Assembly (NCBI RefSeq): GCF_048544455.1
Contig: NC_133536.1
Location: forward strand, 28,150,152-28,214,151
DNA from: Silene latifolia
Lineage: Eukaryota; Streptophyta; Magnoliopsida; Caryophyllales; Caryophyllaceae
DNA: 64,000 bases
Reading direction: 5' to 3'
A program made the position numbers and the translations under genes. Position 1 is the first letter of the stretch. Every line of letters begins with the position of its first letter. Below are positions 31,882 to 43,096 of this stretch, piece by piece. The notes below the pieces were generated by a model. That model was not told where the DNA came from and searched no databases. It was given only the letters and a program-made list of their open reading frames with translations.

Positions 31882-34301
31882 TGTAGATACCTCATTTCTG
31901 CACCTCCCGCAAACCACCCGGTGATGATTGGGCCGCATGTTTGGTACGCGGAACGATTTGTGACAGTTCGTAAGTTTATCATCAAGTGATTTCTTAAACA
32001 TTAATGTCTACCTCATACATGTCATCTACGCGCCGATACGGTCGTTTTGACAGTAATTAGAGTACATTTGGAGTCCGGGCCTAAAACCGTCTTCATATTC
32101 TGATAACCGTTAAACCCCGAGTCAGAATGTTCTGTAATGTTCCGGATATTTCTATTCCATATTTTAATAAATATTTCACAATCTTTAATATTTGGTAAAC
32201 AATTTCCCGTAATATTCATACAAAATATTAAGGAAAACCAAATTATTTCGTTATTCCATAACTTAAACACGGAATTCTTTCTTCCGCAGGAGGAAAACAC
32301 TTGGGAACAGACGCAGCAGGTGCTGCGCCTCTTCCAAGAGACGCAATGTCTGCTGCGCCTCTTCCCAGGTCCTTCTCTGCGTAGTTTTCATATATTTTTC
32401 ATATCTTTCCGAGATTCACTTCCAAAGTCTCTCCGAAAACCCTATTCCTTCACGTGATTAGTATAAAAAGGTGCCTTCGCTCCTCATATTTCTCACGCGA
32501 GTGTCCGCCCTTCTCTTCTCCCTTTGCATTCTAGACCTTTGTTCTTACTTTTTGGCGTCTACGTGCTTGAACATTCGACCACATAAGCTCGGATCCTTCT
32601 GAGTACCAGCCTCATTTGCATGACCGACCAATTTGACCAACTCCACAATCAATCAACTTAATTAACTTAATCGTTTTCCTCTTATGAGGGCACTTTCTTT
32701 ACATTCGCGTCGAGCATCACTAATCGATAACTTAGTTCATCTCGTTTCGTCAACATGTAAGTATGATGGTGTATAATCTCTCTTTTATTATTGTATTTTA
32801 TTTTATTGTAATCATATTGTAAGGTTTATGTCGAAAATATCATTAAAACCGATTTCAAAACCGTGCTTTAAAACCCCTTTTTACGGATTTCCAGAAGACA
32901 AACCGTTGAGAAAGGACGCAGCAACTGCTGCGCCTCTTCGAAGGAGCGCAGCACCTGCTGCGCCTCTTCGTGAGGCTGCCGCAGTTCCTGCTTCCTTTCT
33001 TCTTCCTTCGTCCTCTGTAATTCGTCAAACTTTTTATTTGTTATTCGTTTGTTTGTTAATTCTTTGACATAATAGCACAATAATTCACATGTATATTGTT
33101 TATTCATCATTAATACGTATAATTCATTGTTAAATCCGACTTAAATCCCAAGTAATCCATATTTGCGGGTTTTCGTCATTAAATTCAAACTCGGGTTTTG
33201 GAGGTTCGATTCATTCATATTGAGTCTCTGCAATTCGTCATTGATATATTCCCACCTGTTATTTATCATATTCATCATTAGTTCATCGTATCCATCGTAT
33301 TTAACCTAAATAATTTGTTTAGTTAGTTTAATTCGTTAATCCTCATTAATCTTGTAAATATTAATTCATTTTAATTCTGTCTCATCCATGTTTTATTGCT
33401 TTCATGACTAATTCATATGTAATTAACGAATTAAATCACTTTCATCCGAGTCAATATATTAATCAATCCCTAAAATCACCAATTAATATTAACGGCTTGC
33501 AATCCCGGCTTCACAGCCAGAATTGAGCCAAGGAACTGACGCAGCAACTGCTGCGCCTCTTCCAAGGGACGCAGCTCTGTTGCGCCTGTTCCTGGTTGAG
33601 TTCTTTCCCTGAACTTCCGTTCTGCCTTGACCTAGTTTAATTAGCTTACGTATAATTAACTATTATCCGTATTATCGCCTACTGATCTGTTCTTTAGTTC
33701 TTTCTTTATTCTTCTTTCTCAAATTATCCGTTTTAGAGGTATTTTCGACATAAATCGCCAAATCCGTTGTAATTATTGTAATTCCCATTATTGTAATTAT
33801 CATTATAATTTTCTTTATCATATTGCTTGCTTGCCTTCACATGCAATTAACTTAAATCTCTACTTTGACCCAAATTGCATGCTAAATTAATTGTCTACCG
33901 ACTTAGTCTAATTCTCACATGCTAGGATCAAAACTTGGATGTTGCATTGCATGCATATAATCGACGATATATCGAGTATAGACAACTTCCTTAATCATTA
34001 GTAGAGGCCTCTATCGAGGCGGGCGGGATTAGGTGTTCGATCAAAAGAGCTTCCTAATACGTACCCTCACCCCTTACTCCAGATCTCTGTGAACATCCGT
34101 GTTCATTGGCATCCACGAGAGTCATTCTAGACATAGAATGCTAAGGTCAACGATTGATTAGTGTTCATGTCACTACTTTGTGTCTTGACATGACACGAGG
34201 TATTCGAACGGTTCTAATTTCCCATAAAAATTTGTGGCGACTCCACAAAATGCAAACGCTTGTTCTCTCCTCCCAAGCGCCCCCGTGGGCCCGCGTCCAC
34301 A
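31882..34301 (+). repeat. Ogre element 3' LTR
   Basis: About 2420 bp. Palindrome pairs have CGCAG or its variant at 32312/32342, 32917/32947 and 33540/33570, each 30 bp apart. Near the end it contains GTGGCGACTCCAC, similar to the minus-strand Ogre fragment at 22.4 kb. Confidence 0.88.
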
Positions 34302-34672
34302 CAATGGAGTTAGTTTCTGAATATGTAATAGTTAATTAGATTTTCTATTTTAGGAAGGCCATACTAGGATTTATTTTATGCTTTGCATTTTATTTATATG
34401 TCGCATGCATCGTTAAATCGCCATAACTAAAACATGCATCATCTTTTAATCGAGTTTATCGACCGTGTCAATTAGAATTATCGTAGTTCACCACTTTAGT
34501 TCACTTAAAACGTGATAGATAATAAATTGACATGACCTCTCGCTAAAATAATCAATTGAGAAATAGCCTTACCAAAAAGTAGAAACCATGAAAACCTATT
34601 TCGTGAGGGAGTGCACTCGATTTTTCCGAGGTACAAACCTTGTTACGTAGGGGAAGTGGGTGATAAATGTCT

Positions 34673-34970
34673 ACCCACCGAGTTTATAAAGATGAGGGTT
34701 GTTTTCGGCTTTACCGATGCCCAAGTTGATGTAAATTTGGATCATGGACACATTTATTCGAAATTTGGGTTGAACTCAACGAAAGTATTCTCGACGGTTG
34801 CCGGATGTGTTTCGGGCTAAAGATAAATTTTAATGTAAATTTATCGACCAAGAGTTCTACAAGTAGAATCGATTAAAAGGTTAATCCACCGAGTTATATT
34901 GATAAGGGTTGTTTTTCGGCTTTACCGATGCCTAAATTAATATGAATTTGGGTCTTGGAATCATTTATCT
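34673..34970 (+). repeat. Direct repeat in the copia C leader
   Basis: An approximately 85-bp block (CCACCGAGTT...TTCGGCTTTACCGATG) starts at 34673 and again at 34885. A related CTCGGTGGATTAACT occurs in the copia D leader near 59.32 kb. Confidence 0.8.
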
Positions 34971-35112
34971 AGTTGGGTAGAGGTCACTAGATAAATGCAA
35001 TAAAACTTGTTTAAATTTAAATTTATTTTCACGAGTTTTATTATTTGCAAAACGACATATGCTTTATTCCTTCTATTTTTGTTTTGTAGACCGCTTTTAT
35101 TTCTCATAACAA

Positions 35113-36009
35113 ATGGCCAATCCAAACACCAACGCCACGCCTCTCACTAATACTTCATGGCTCCGATCCTTCATGGATCGATGTAAACTTGAAAAGAATG
35201 GGTCAAATTTCTCCGATTGGGATGCCCAACTCAAATTAGCCGCCCAAGGTGACGACAAGCTTCGTTACCTTACCGAGGCCTCTCCACCCGAACCTAATGC
35301 TAGGTCGAGTGCCGCTACTAGGGAAGCATATGAGGCTTACCATAAGGAGTCTGCCGCAATGAAAAATGTGTTGATCTTTGCGATGGAGGCGTATCTCCAA
35401 AGGAGAGGCTTTAAGATGGGCACCACTAATGAAATCTATTCCAAGCTTGTGACAATGTTTTCACAAACTCCGCGGATTGTCCAATATGAGGGGGCCGCGG
35501 CATTATTTGATCTCGACTTCAAAGAGGGCCATAAGGTTAGCCCTCACGTGCTCAAATTAATGGAGCTAGTCGAGACCTTGAAGATTCAAAAGGTTGAAAT
35601 CCCCAAAGAACTCATTGTAGATAGGATTCTATACTCCTTATCCAAAGTCAAAGCGTATGTTCAATTCCGGGTGAATTTTAACATGCAAGACAAGGACGTG
35701 TCTCTTGAAGAGTTGCACAAGTTACTTGTGCAAGCCGAAAGAGACATGGGGTTAAATGTTAACCCACCTAAGGATGTGCTTAACATAAGCACCAAAAGCA
35801 AGGGGAAGTTCAAAAAGAATGGGAAGAAGGGTAAGAAGCAAGCTCCCACTTTCACCAAAGCTAGGACTTATGAAGCTAGCACCTCCAAGATCAAGAAGGG
35901 TCCTCTTGATAAATGCCATTATTGTAATGGTGTTGGACATTGGAAAAGAAATTGTTCCAAATACCTTGGTGACATTAAAGCTGGAAAGATCACTCCAGTA
36001 GGTAAATGA
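35113..36009 (+). CDS. Copia C gag protein
   Basis: An intact frame of 298 codons. The N-terminal half (WLRSFMDRCKLEKNGSNFSD, then LRYLTEA) is the copia gag entry and capsid region. A lysine-rich segment (about residues 230-260) precedes a CCHC zinc knuckle, CHYCNGVGHWKRNC, near residues 273-286, which binds RNA. The frame ends shortly after the knuckle at the point where related elements continue into protease. No protease, integrase or RT is found downstream, so the element would depend on pol supplied by relatives such as copia D. Confidence 0.9.
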   Translation: MANPNTNATPLTNTSWLRSFMDRCKLEKNGSNFSDWDAQLKLAAQGDDKLRYLTEASPPEPNARSSAATREAYEAYHKESAAMKNVLIFAMEAYLQRRGFKMGTTNEIYSKLVTMFSQTPRIVQYEGAAALFDLDFKEGHKVSPHVLKLMELVETLKIQKVEIPKELIVDRILYSLSKVKAYVQFRVNFNMQDKDVSLEELHKLLVQAERDMGLNVNPPKDVLNISTKSKGKFKKNGKKGKKQAPTFTKARTYEASTSKIKKGPLDKCHYCNGVGHWKRNCSKYLGDIKAGKITPVGK

Positions 36010-38860
36010 CTATCCTTTCTTTTATGTTTCTAATTCAACTATGGTATTGTGATAAAAAGTTGTGATAATGTATCCCCTTTTATTGTAAATAGGGCCTCCA
36101 CCAAGCAAGGACAAGGGAAAAGAAAAGCAAGCTTGAGAAACCATCGAGAAGATAGGAGTAGCTTCCATGAAGCTTGGCTTTTTATTGTCTTATTTTAATT
36201 TACGTTTTGGATTTTAGAACTTTTTGATTTCCGTGTTCGACATGGAAATGTATTTTGGATAATGGTTGTATTTTGGATAATAGTGGCTTGGTTTGCAACC
36301 CAAGTCACCCGTTTTATCGTATTTTATCCTTGTTCTAAAATTCGTCTTTACATGCTTGCTCATAGAAACTATGATCATTCACTTAAGGTGATCTAATAGA
36401 CAACTATAATGATGGAATTCATTATATGACCATAAGCTTAAGGCTTGTATATGATCAATTATAAAGTGATATTGAGTTGATGAACTCTCTTAAAGGAATG
36501 TCAATCACCAAGTACAATCGTAAAATCTAAAACAATTAGTCAACCTATGAGATAGTCCTCCTTATACTTCAAAATCATTATTTGTGTCTCACATGCTATC
36601 TTTTGAATCTCTAGTGTATTCATTCTAAAGATAGAGTGGGAGAAAATGAAGACACAAATAACACCAAGTGTGTACTTGTGTAAATGAGATCTACGCAAGG
36701 GAGAATGATTTGGAAAAAGGTATACCTATTTATATAGTATACTCGAATAGATGAGATCTATGGTCTCGAATAGATGATATCTACATGACAAAAGAGACCA
36801 AGTGAAGTAATCAAAAGAATATGTTCTCAAGATAACTACACGAGGAGACCAAAAGAAAGTTTTGGAATGAGAATGACTAATTTAAAGTCTTAACAATAAG
36901 TTTTGACTAAGTTTATGAACAACATTTGACCAATAGTTTCAATATTGATATTTACTTAAAAGCCTAAATGATTCAAAGTTGCATCCTAGAAAATAAATGT
37001 TGATATACCGATATCCACAAGAGCTGAGTTAAGTATTAACCACGCTAATGTCATTACTTAACCTCATTATGAAAATAAAATGGTTAAACCTCCTTCCGAA
37101 AAGGGTATTTTGAGAAGGACGTGTATTTGACATAATTCACATTTAAATAATGACATTACTACGCATCATTTTAAATGAATGAGTTAGAGATTAAAATCTC
37201 TTTCCATAAGGTTAAAGATTGAAACCTTTTCAAAATAGGTATTTTGAAAGGATATGATGGGAACATATATGGTTTTATCTTAATAACTTAGCAAAACTAT
37301 ATATTTCAATTCTTGAAATGTTTCGATTGAGTAGTCAATTGCGAAACATGTGGAATTGAGTGGGAGTTGGAAATTATCATGTGAAGACATGGAATTTAGT
37401 GGGAGCAATCATCTTGTAAAAGTTTATAACTCATTACTCATTGAAGAATGACGAGCTAATACTTTCTTTCACAAAGAAGTATTTGAGTTTTCAATTCTGG
37501 ATGAAAATGGACTATGATGAATCCAATCACATCATGAGATGTTGGATAAGTATTGAGACATACACATCAAATCAACGTGAAACGTAGGTTATTCAAGTCA
37601 ATGAAAATGGAATTGCCATTAGCAGTCATGGTCGTTCATTGAACCTAAGAATGGTTGATCACATGATTATTAGTTACTAATGTTTCCGCCATTAGAATAA
37701 TCATGCACATGTCCAATAATGAATCATATGCATAAGAGCATGATGATTCATTGGCAAGCCATAGAAGAATCGTCATGAATTCTCAAGGAGAATCCATTGA
37801 ACGATTTCTGTAATTGAACAAAACACTATGTTATGTGTCAAGAGGTTGCACATATTAAAGTTCGAACACATGTAAGGATTTATGAAAATACTAAGCTTTT
37901 CAAGCTAAAAGGAGAAATAAGAAGTTTGGAAAAGTACTTAGTTGAAGTAAGAAGTTACTCAAAACTAATATTTTCTAATATGCTAGGACTTGTGAGAAGT
38001 GCTAGGCTAATCATCTTGACAATTGTTCCAAGACTTTACAAAACATTTACCTAGTGCATTGTGAGTGGGTGGAATACTTGATCAGTGCAAGTTATATCAT
38101 TCACCACAAAATTCATTGGTTATATGATAATCGACAAGGAAGATTCTTTCAAGATAAAGAACCCAAACCGAGGTTGGGAACCTATATGTGTACTTGGTAA
38201 GGTTCATGCTATGAGAGATAACATGAATGTAAAGGAAAAATGTGATAAAAGAAGTTTGAACACATGGACAAATGGTATGTCAAAAACTTCTATCACAATC
38301 AACAAGTGTTAATACACTTACGATATACATCACAAGATTGTAATACAGTATTGACTACCCGAGTGTGATGTCGACATTTGTCGTTTGAGTTATTATTAAC
38401 TCACTTTATACTTTGTTACATCCAAACGGATTGTAGAGACAATTGAACCCTGTTAAAGTGAACACGGATTAGCATTGTATTCGCCCATAGTTACTTATAT
38501 GAGGTGACGTCTCGAAGTGACTAGAGTGTGATGCGATTGATGACAAGTTCAAGTGCCATGGAGTCATATGAGAATGACTAGTCGATCACATAGGCAGACT
38601 GTTAGGAACACTTTGTCGGGCCTTATGACCGCTTATAGAGTTCTGGCAAATTTATATAGCCTGGTCGTCGCGAGAGCTACTATAGTATTCTAATGAGTCG
38701 ATTCTTTTGACTAAAGACTGTTCACCTAAGATGACACAGTTTCAGATTAACTTTGATTTGTGTTACTACGACCTTCGTAAATGGGGTCAAATGGGTATAT
38801 TTTGGGTTATGATGGCTGTGGCTAGTCGAAGGGAATGAGTGCGATAGGAATTATCCACCC
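36010..38860 (+). other. Long non-coding region of copia C after gag
   Basis: About 2.9 kb of AT-rich sequence without an open frame of note and without RT, integrase or RNase H signatures. From about 38.4 kb onward it becomes clearly similar to the non-coding 3' region of copia D (55.4 kb downward), so the 3' tail is conserved whereas the centre is unique. Confidence 0.75.
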
Positions 38861-38879
38861 CTAGTCAGGGTTATAACAA

Positions 38880-39103
38880 TATCTCAGGGCCACTCGAGGA
38901 GTAATGAACTGGAAATGCGTGGCCACGCTCGGAAGATATCTATGGTAGATAAATCCGGTCAATCAGTTATTCTCCAGATCGAGGAAACCACTCTCGATAT
39001 GATCACTTGAAAGTACGACCTGAAAAACACCTTGCATTGAGTGGGAGATAGTAATAGGACAAGAGAATTGGTGACGCACACTTATCGAGGACAAGTGGGA
39101 GAT
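38880..39103 (+). promoter_or_regulatory. Conserved 3' non-coding motif block with palindrome, copia C
   Basis: Contains GGGCCACTCGAGGAG (38887), the perfect 12-bp palindrome GCGTGGCCACGC (38917-38928), GAGTGGGAGA and GGACAAGTGGGAGA, ending at the LTR. The same order occurs in copia D (54765-54981, minus) and in the copia fragment (29777-30006), where the palindrome is GCATGGCCATGC. The function is unknown; it may be an RNA structure or packaging/priming signal. Confidence 0.7.
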
Positions 39104-40376
39104 TGTTGGAATATGTGCTCCGATAATAATGCGATCACAACTGTTGATCATGATGATCACATGTTTAAGTCTCATTTTAAAGAATACAATTGGGAAGTAA
39201 TATTTTACTGTCAACTGGTCCACACATATCGGTAATGATTGGCTGACTAGAGTTTGACATTACTGTCGTGAGACGGTGGTGATCAGTTGATCCCCTTAGG
39301 TCATACCTAAAGGGTAACACTCTTAATTGATCATTTAATTGATCGTATGATGATACGGGTTAATTAAATTACTTAAAATTGACGGACGATTTTAGAAGTA
39401 ATATTTACGTGTCTCATTGTAATTTGATTAAATAAGATACGATCTAAGTAATCGAATTGTTTTATTACTTAGATGAAATTATTGTTTAAGGAAACAATTG
39501 CATTTGAATGAATAAATTATTATAAATACAAGATGTTGTGATTTATAATTGGTAAAATATTTTGGTACAAGTAATTATGAATTACTAAGTCGATTTTGTA
39601 TATGACGCATTTTTTTATTAATGCGTTGATTTTTAATATGTTAAAAATACATAACAATTTTTATGTGACATGTTACATATGACAAATTGACAAAATAATG
39701 TGTAAAATGGATTTTCCATTTTACACTAAAAGGACCGAAATAATGGGGAGTATTAGGTATATATTATGTTAATTATGTTAGTGGTAAACATAATCATATT
39801 ATCCTAATACTAGCCATGCATACCTACTTGATCTTGTGAAGACAACCTTGTGCATGCATTGGCCATTCCCTCCCCCCTTCTACCCGGTTTTATGAGTGGA
39901 AAAGCCATGATTTTTTCCCTCTAATTTTACTATATACATTATATCAAATGTAAAAGGATTATTCATTCATTACAACATCTAAAAATAAGAGTTTTTAGTG
40001 AGATAAAATCTTCCTCCTTCTCCCTTTCTCTTAACCGAAATTATTGAGAGAACAAAATAATTTTTGGTCAATTTTATACAAAATTAATATTGTTCTAGCA
40101 ATAATAATATTAATTTTATTAAGTTGTTACTTTGGGTATTAATCCTTGGGAGGGATTCTCTACTTGAATCCTTGTTCATCCATTTAAGGAAGCTCAAGAA
40201 CAAGTGAGTAGGAGAACTCACTTGTGCCCATAAAATCCGAAATCTTCAATGTAAGGGTTGATGATTTCTTCCTTTTTATTATCGTTTGCATGCATAAGAT
40301 CAATGTTTAATTTTATGACTAAATTAAATCAACACATATATGAATATGTTTAGTAATGAGATATAGATTTCTAACA
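39104..40376 (+). repeat. 3' LTR of copia C
   Basis: 1273 bp, followed by target repeat AGGGG (40377-40381). About 28 differences from the 5' LTR by eye. Confidence 0.92.
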
Positions 40377-40381
40377 AGGGG

Positions 40382-41936
40382 AACAAATGAATTATGGATT
40401 GTGGAGCTAATGTCAAGCTAGCAACAACCAAATGTAAGGATGCTCAATCCCAATTCTAACCCAATTTGCAATTCAAATCATAAGAAATCTCTCCAAAATA
40501 TATGAATAATGTATGAGAGTTTCTTACATCAACTTCTTCTTATCTTTTTCTTTCATTTCAATTCTTACTTCTTTTTTTCATTTCATTTTCTCGTCATTTT
40601 CAATTTTTTCTCAACATTTTTCTTTCTTGATTTTTTTTTTCATTTCAATTCACCATCATTTTTCTTTCATCATTTTCATTTCATTTCTTTCTTTCTTGAG
40701 CATTAAGACCAAGCTCACATGATATTCAAACTTTGAAACAAATTCCAATTGAGCACCCAAACAAGGCAAACAAAGCTACTAGCTCAACAAGGTAGGCAAG
40801 TTATAATGTAGCTAGGGAAAAATGTTTGTGAAGGGGGTCAAGAAGGCAAATATTTTCTTGTGTGGTTCCAAAATGCTATAACAAATGAATGCATGCTTAC
40901 AAAGAGATGACATGAGAACCATACTTGTGCATTTTGATAAAACACACATCATAAGGAGACACCTAGCTACACTCACCTAAGAGAGACCGGATATGGATGC
41001 ATCGGTTCAAAGAGGTTCTACCTTACCAATTTGTAGCTTGCCAAAAGTCAAGATCAAGCCTATTCAGTTCATTTTTCATCTTCCACCTACTATGTCAAGA
41101 CATCCCCAAGGAGCAATATCCATCATAAAAGAATAAATCATTAGCTTAAGCAATCATTAGGATATACAAGAGGGCATAAGTAGGACAAACAAAGAATTAG
41201 AAGCAAAAATTCACACAATTTTTTCAAAAATTCTCACTAAATCTATACTAACTAAAATGCAAACTAACTAATATGCGAATGCAATCTTCCCCCAAGCTAA
41301 ACATAACATTGTCCTCAATGTGCCAACAATTAAATTACCCAACTAAACCATAAAAATGGCTCCAAGCACAAAATAAGAAGGACTAGAGGTCATATTTAAT
41401 GGGTTGCAAGACTTAAACTAAAATGCAAAGCAAATAAAACTTACTCGACTTGCTAGCCTCCCCCAAGCTAGCATGTATTCGGAGGACTCTTCCATTCATA
41501 AAAAATTCAAGAAAAAGGCCAAAATTTGAAAATTTGAAGAATGAATGATGTTTACAAGTAATTAGGCAATTTTTAAATTTTTTTAAAATTTTTTAAATTT
41601 TTTTTTTTTTTTTTTTAGGAAAAAGTTACGTCCCCGATCGGGGCCACCAACCCCGATCAGGGTTGACCATATCTTACCGGATTTTGAATTTTTCCGCATT
41701 TCTTTCAGCTCCTCCATTTGTTAAAAGTTACGACCCCGAACGGGGTTGTGTCCATGGGGAAGCGTGAATTTTCTCCTTTAAGCCTCCTTTTCTTCATTGT
41801 TCACCTATAAATCACAAAACAAACATCGTCAAGACTAGTATTTTATTCCTAATTCTACGAGAAACAAAATATTGCGGAAAATTAAAAAGAAGAACAAACT
41901 AGTTTTTTTTTTCCAAATGGATCCTCCATCGTCCTC
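40382..41936 (-). other. Element B non-coding spacer with long pyrimidine tract
   Basis: A T/C-rich tract covers about 40530-40700 on the plus strand (purine-rich on the element strand). Further on, CCCCCAAGCTA-type blocks occur near 41.29 and 41.46 kb, typical of plant gypsy spacers. There is a T run at 41600-41616. No gene. Confidence 0.6.
41635..41747. repeat. CGATCG palindromes with CCCC/GGGG arms in element B
   Basis: CCCCGATCGGGG has its core at 41635, a CGATCA variant lies at 41654 (gap 19), and the decayed CCCCGAACGGGG has its core at 41737. The core is as in element A but with different arms. Confidence 0.75.
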
Positions 41937-42081
41937 TTAAAAGCACGTCAATGCCCTTAGAAGTAAATCATATACTTGTGCATGGGCAATACAAAAGCAT
42001 ATATACGCATTTGATAAGATATTAGCTTGAAAGATCAAAGATAAAGTAGGATAAATCTTATCAAAATGCGTATCCGAGATT

Positions 42082-43011
42082 TCAAATGAGAACCACCGTA
42101 TCACTCCACTCGTCAGTAAGAGAAGGATCATCCCGCTTAAGACCATAAAACAAATTGTTAGTGCATAACATATCATCATAAACGGTCTCAATTGGGTGGT
42201 ATGAAAATTCTAAATGGCAGGAGTCATTAAAAATGGGGGGGGGGGGGGGGGATGCATCCCACTTAACCTCTATGTTAGCATCACTAAGTCCTCCATCAAC
42301 TTTGAATTCGTCAACTACATCGCACGTGAATGGATTTTCAAAGGTTTCACATGTCTCGGGTAAAACCCCATCCGTTTCACTATGGTCGGGCTCAAGCTTA
42401 TCCATGGCACGTGTGTCAACTACCTCCTCCACGAAATGGTAAATTGGATAGACAATAGTGGGCATTTCAATAATGAAAGTCAGTTCATCGTCATCATCAT
42501 CCAATAAATCAAAATGGTTAGGGTCAAAAGACTCACATTGGGAGGTTGGGAGAGCATGAGGGGAGGAAATAATCTCACATTGACTTGCTTCCTTTTCATA
42601 AAATTGTTCCAAACAAGCTTGAAGCACTTTGAGCTCCTCTTGCATGCGCCAAACATTGTATTGGCGTGATACCTCCCGCGATTGACTTTGGCTAGCCATG
42701 AAATCAAAGAAGTGCCAAAGTTCCAGCTCGACCACGTAGTAGACACTCCCATTAATCAAATTTAAACCTATTTCTTGGTCCTCAAAATTCATGCCATTAA
42801 GCACGAATTGAACCCTGTAATCCCCATCAAGGACATGTCCAAGAGAGAGGAGACTATCGCAAAAATAGTAGAATCGGGCAAGATAGTCATGAAAAGGCTC
42901 ATCTTTGAGTTGTAGGACAAATTCGTAATTCATTATGTAAGGCCTAGCTTTATTACCTACAAAATAGGCACTAAAACTACAAAGAAACCGTGAGAAGATC
43001 TCAAGGAACAA
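42082..43011 (-). CDS. Element B gag-like ORF
   Basis: A 309-codon open frame starting 66 bp after the primer site. The early part (LKDEPFHDYLARFYYFCDSL, then FVLNGM) resembles the core of Athila-type gag, in which a D-E-x-x-x-x-x-W-x-R-F block is followed by a FYNGL block. The rest is acidic (DDDDDE near residue 170) with no zinc knuckle. A 17-G run on the plus strand yields a run of prolines near residue 252. I infer a diverged capsid-like protein. The conserved HAQVYDLLLRALTCF reading lies just beyond it in another frame. Confidence 0.5.
   Translation of the reverse strand: MFLEIFSRFLCSFSAYFVGNKARPYIMNYEFVLQLKDEPFHDYLARFYYFCDSLLSLGHVLDGDYRVQFVLNGMNFEDQEIGLNLINGSVYYVVELELWHFFDFMASQSQSREVSRQYNVWRMQEELKVLQACLEQFYEKEASQCEIISSPHALPTSQCESFDPNHFDLLDDDDDELTFIIEMPTIVYPIYHFVEEVVDTRAMDKLEPDHSETDGVLPETCETFENPFTCDVVDEFKVDGGLSDANIEVKWDASPPPPPIFNDSCHLEFSYHPIETVYDDMLCTNNLFYGLKRDDPSLTDEWSDTVVLI
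42235..42251 (+). repeat. Homopolymer of 17 G
   Basis: A run of 17 G (C on the element strand) inside the gag-like ORF of element B. Runs of this length are unstable and prone to sequencing error. Confidence 0.9.
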
Positions 43012-43096
43012 GTGTTCCTCGAGACAAAATCAAATAAGTAAAATTCAACAACTAATTAGCAAACAAAACCGTCTCGCCGGCAACGGCGCCAAAATT

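Larger units (their letters stand above)
25586..34301 (+). mobile_element. Ogre/Tat-type gypsy element, third layer
   Basis: It begins TGTAGATACCTC and ends CGCGTCCACA, between perfect CAATG target repeats (25581-25585, 34302-34306) in the leader of copia C. The 3' LTR is 31882-34301, about 2.4 kb. The 5' LTR survives only in part (25586 to about 26685). A polypurine tract (AAAGTGGGGGC) precedes the 3' LTR. Most of its interior is now occupied by a copia fragment. The shared LTR parts differ by roughly 3 percent by eye. Broken. Confidence 0.85.
22866..40376 (+). mobile_element. Copia C: large gag-only Ty1/copia element, second layer of the nest
   Basis: 17,511 bp between a perfect AGGGG target repeat (22861-22865, 40377-40381). 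LTRs are 22866-24140 and 39104-40376 and differ by roughly 2 percent by eye, suggesting an age of one to a few million years. The primer site after the 5' LTR (GGTATCAAGAGCC) is tRNA-iMet-like. The polypurine tract GTGGGAGA precedes the 3' LTR. The interior holds a long leader (interrupted by the Ogre element), an intact gag frame (35113-36009) and 3 kb of non-coding sequence where pol would be expected. It is therefore non-autonomous by layout, and its own gag and ends look whole. Confidence 0.9.

Noticed and set aside
40509-40722. Open frames in the F/S-rich stretch
   Set aside because: They are translations of a pyrimidine tract in a retroelement spacer, not a gene.
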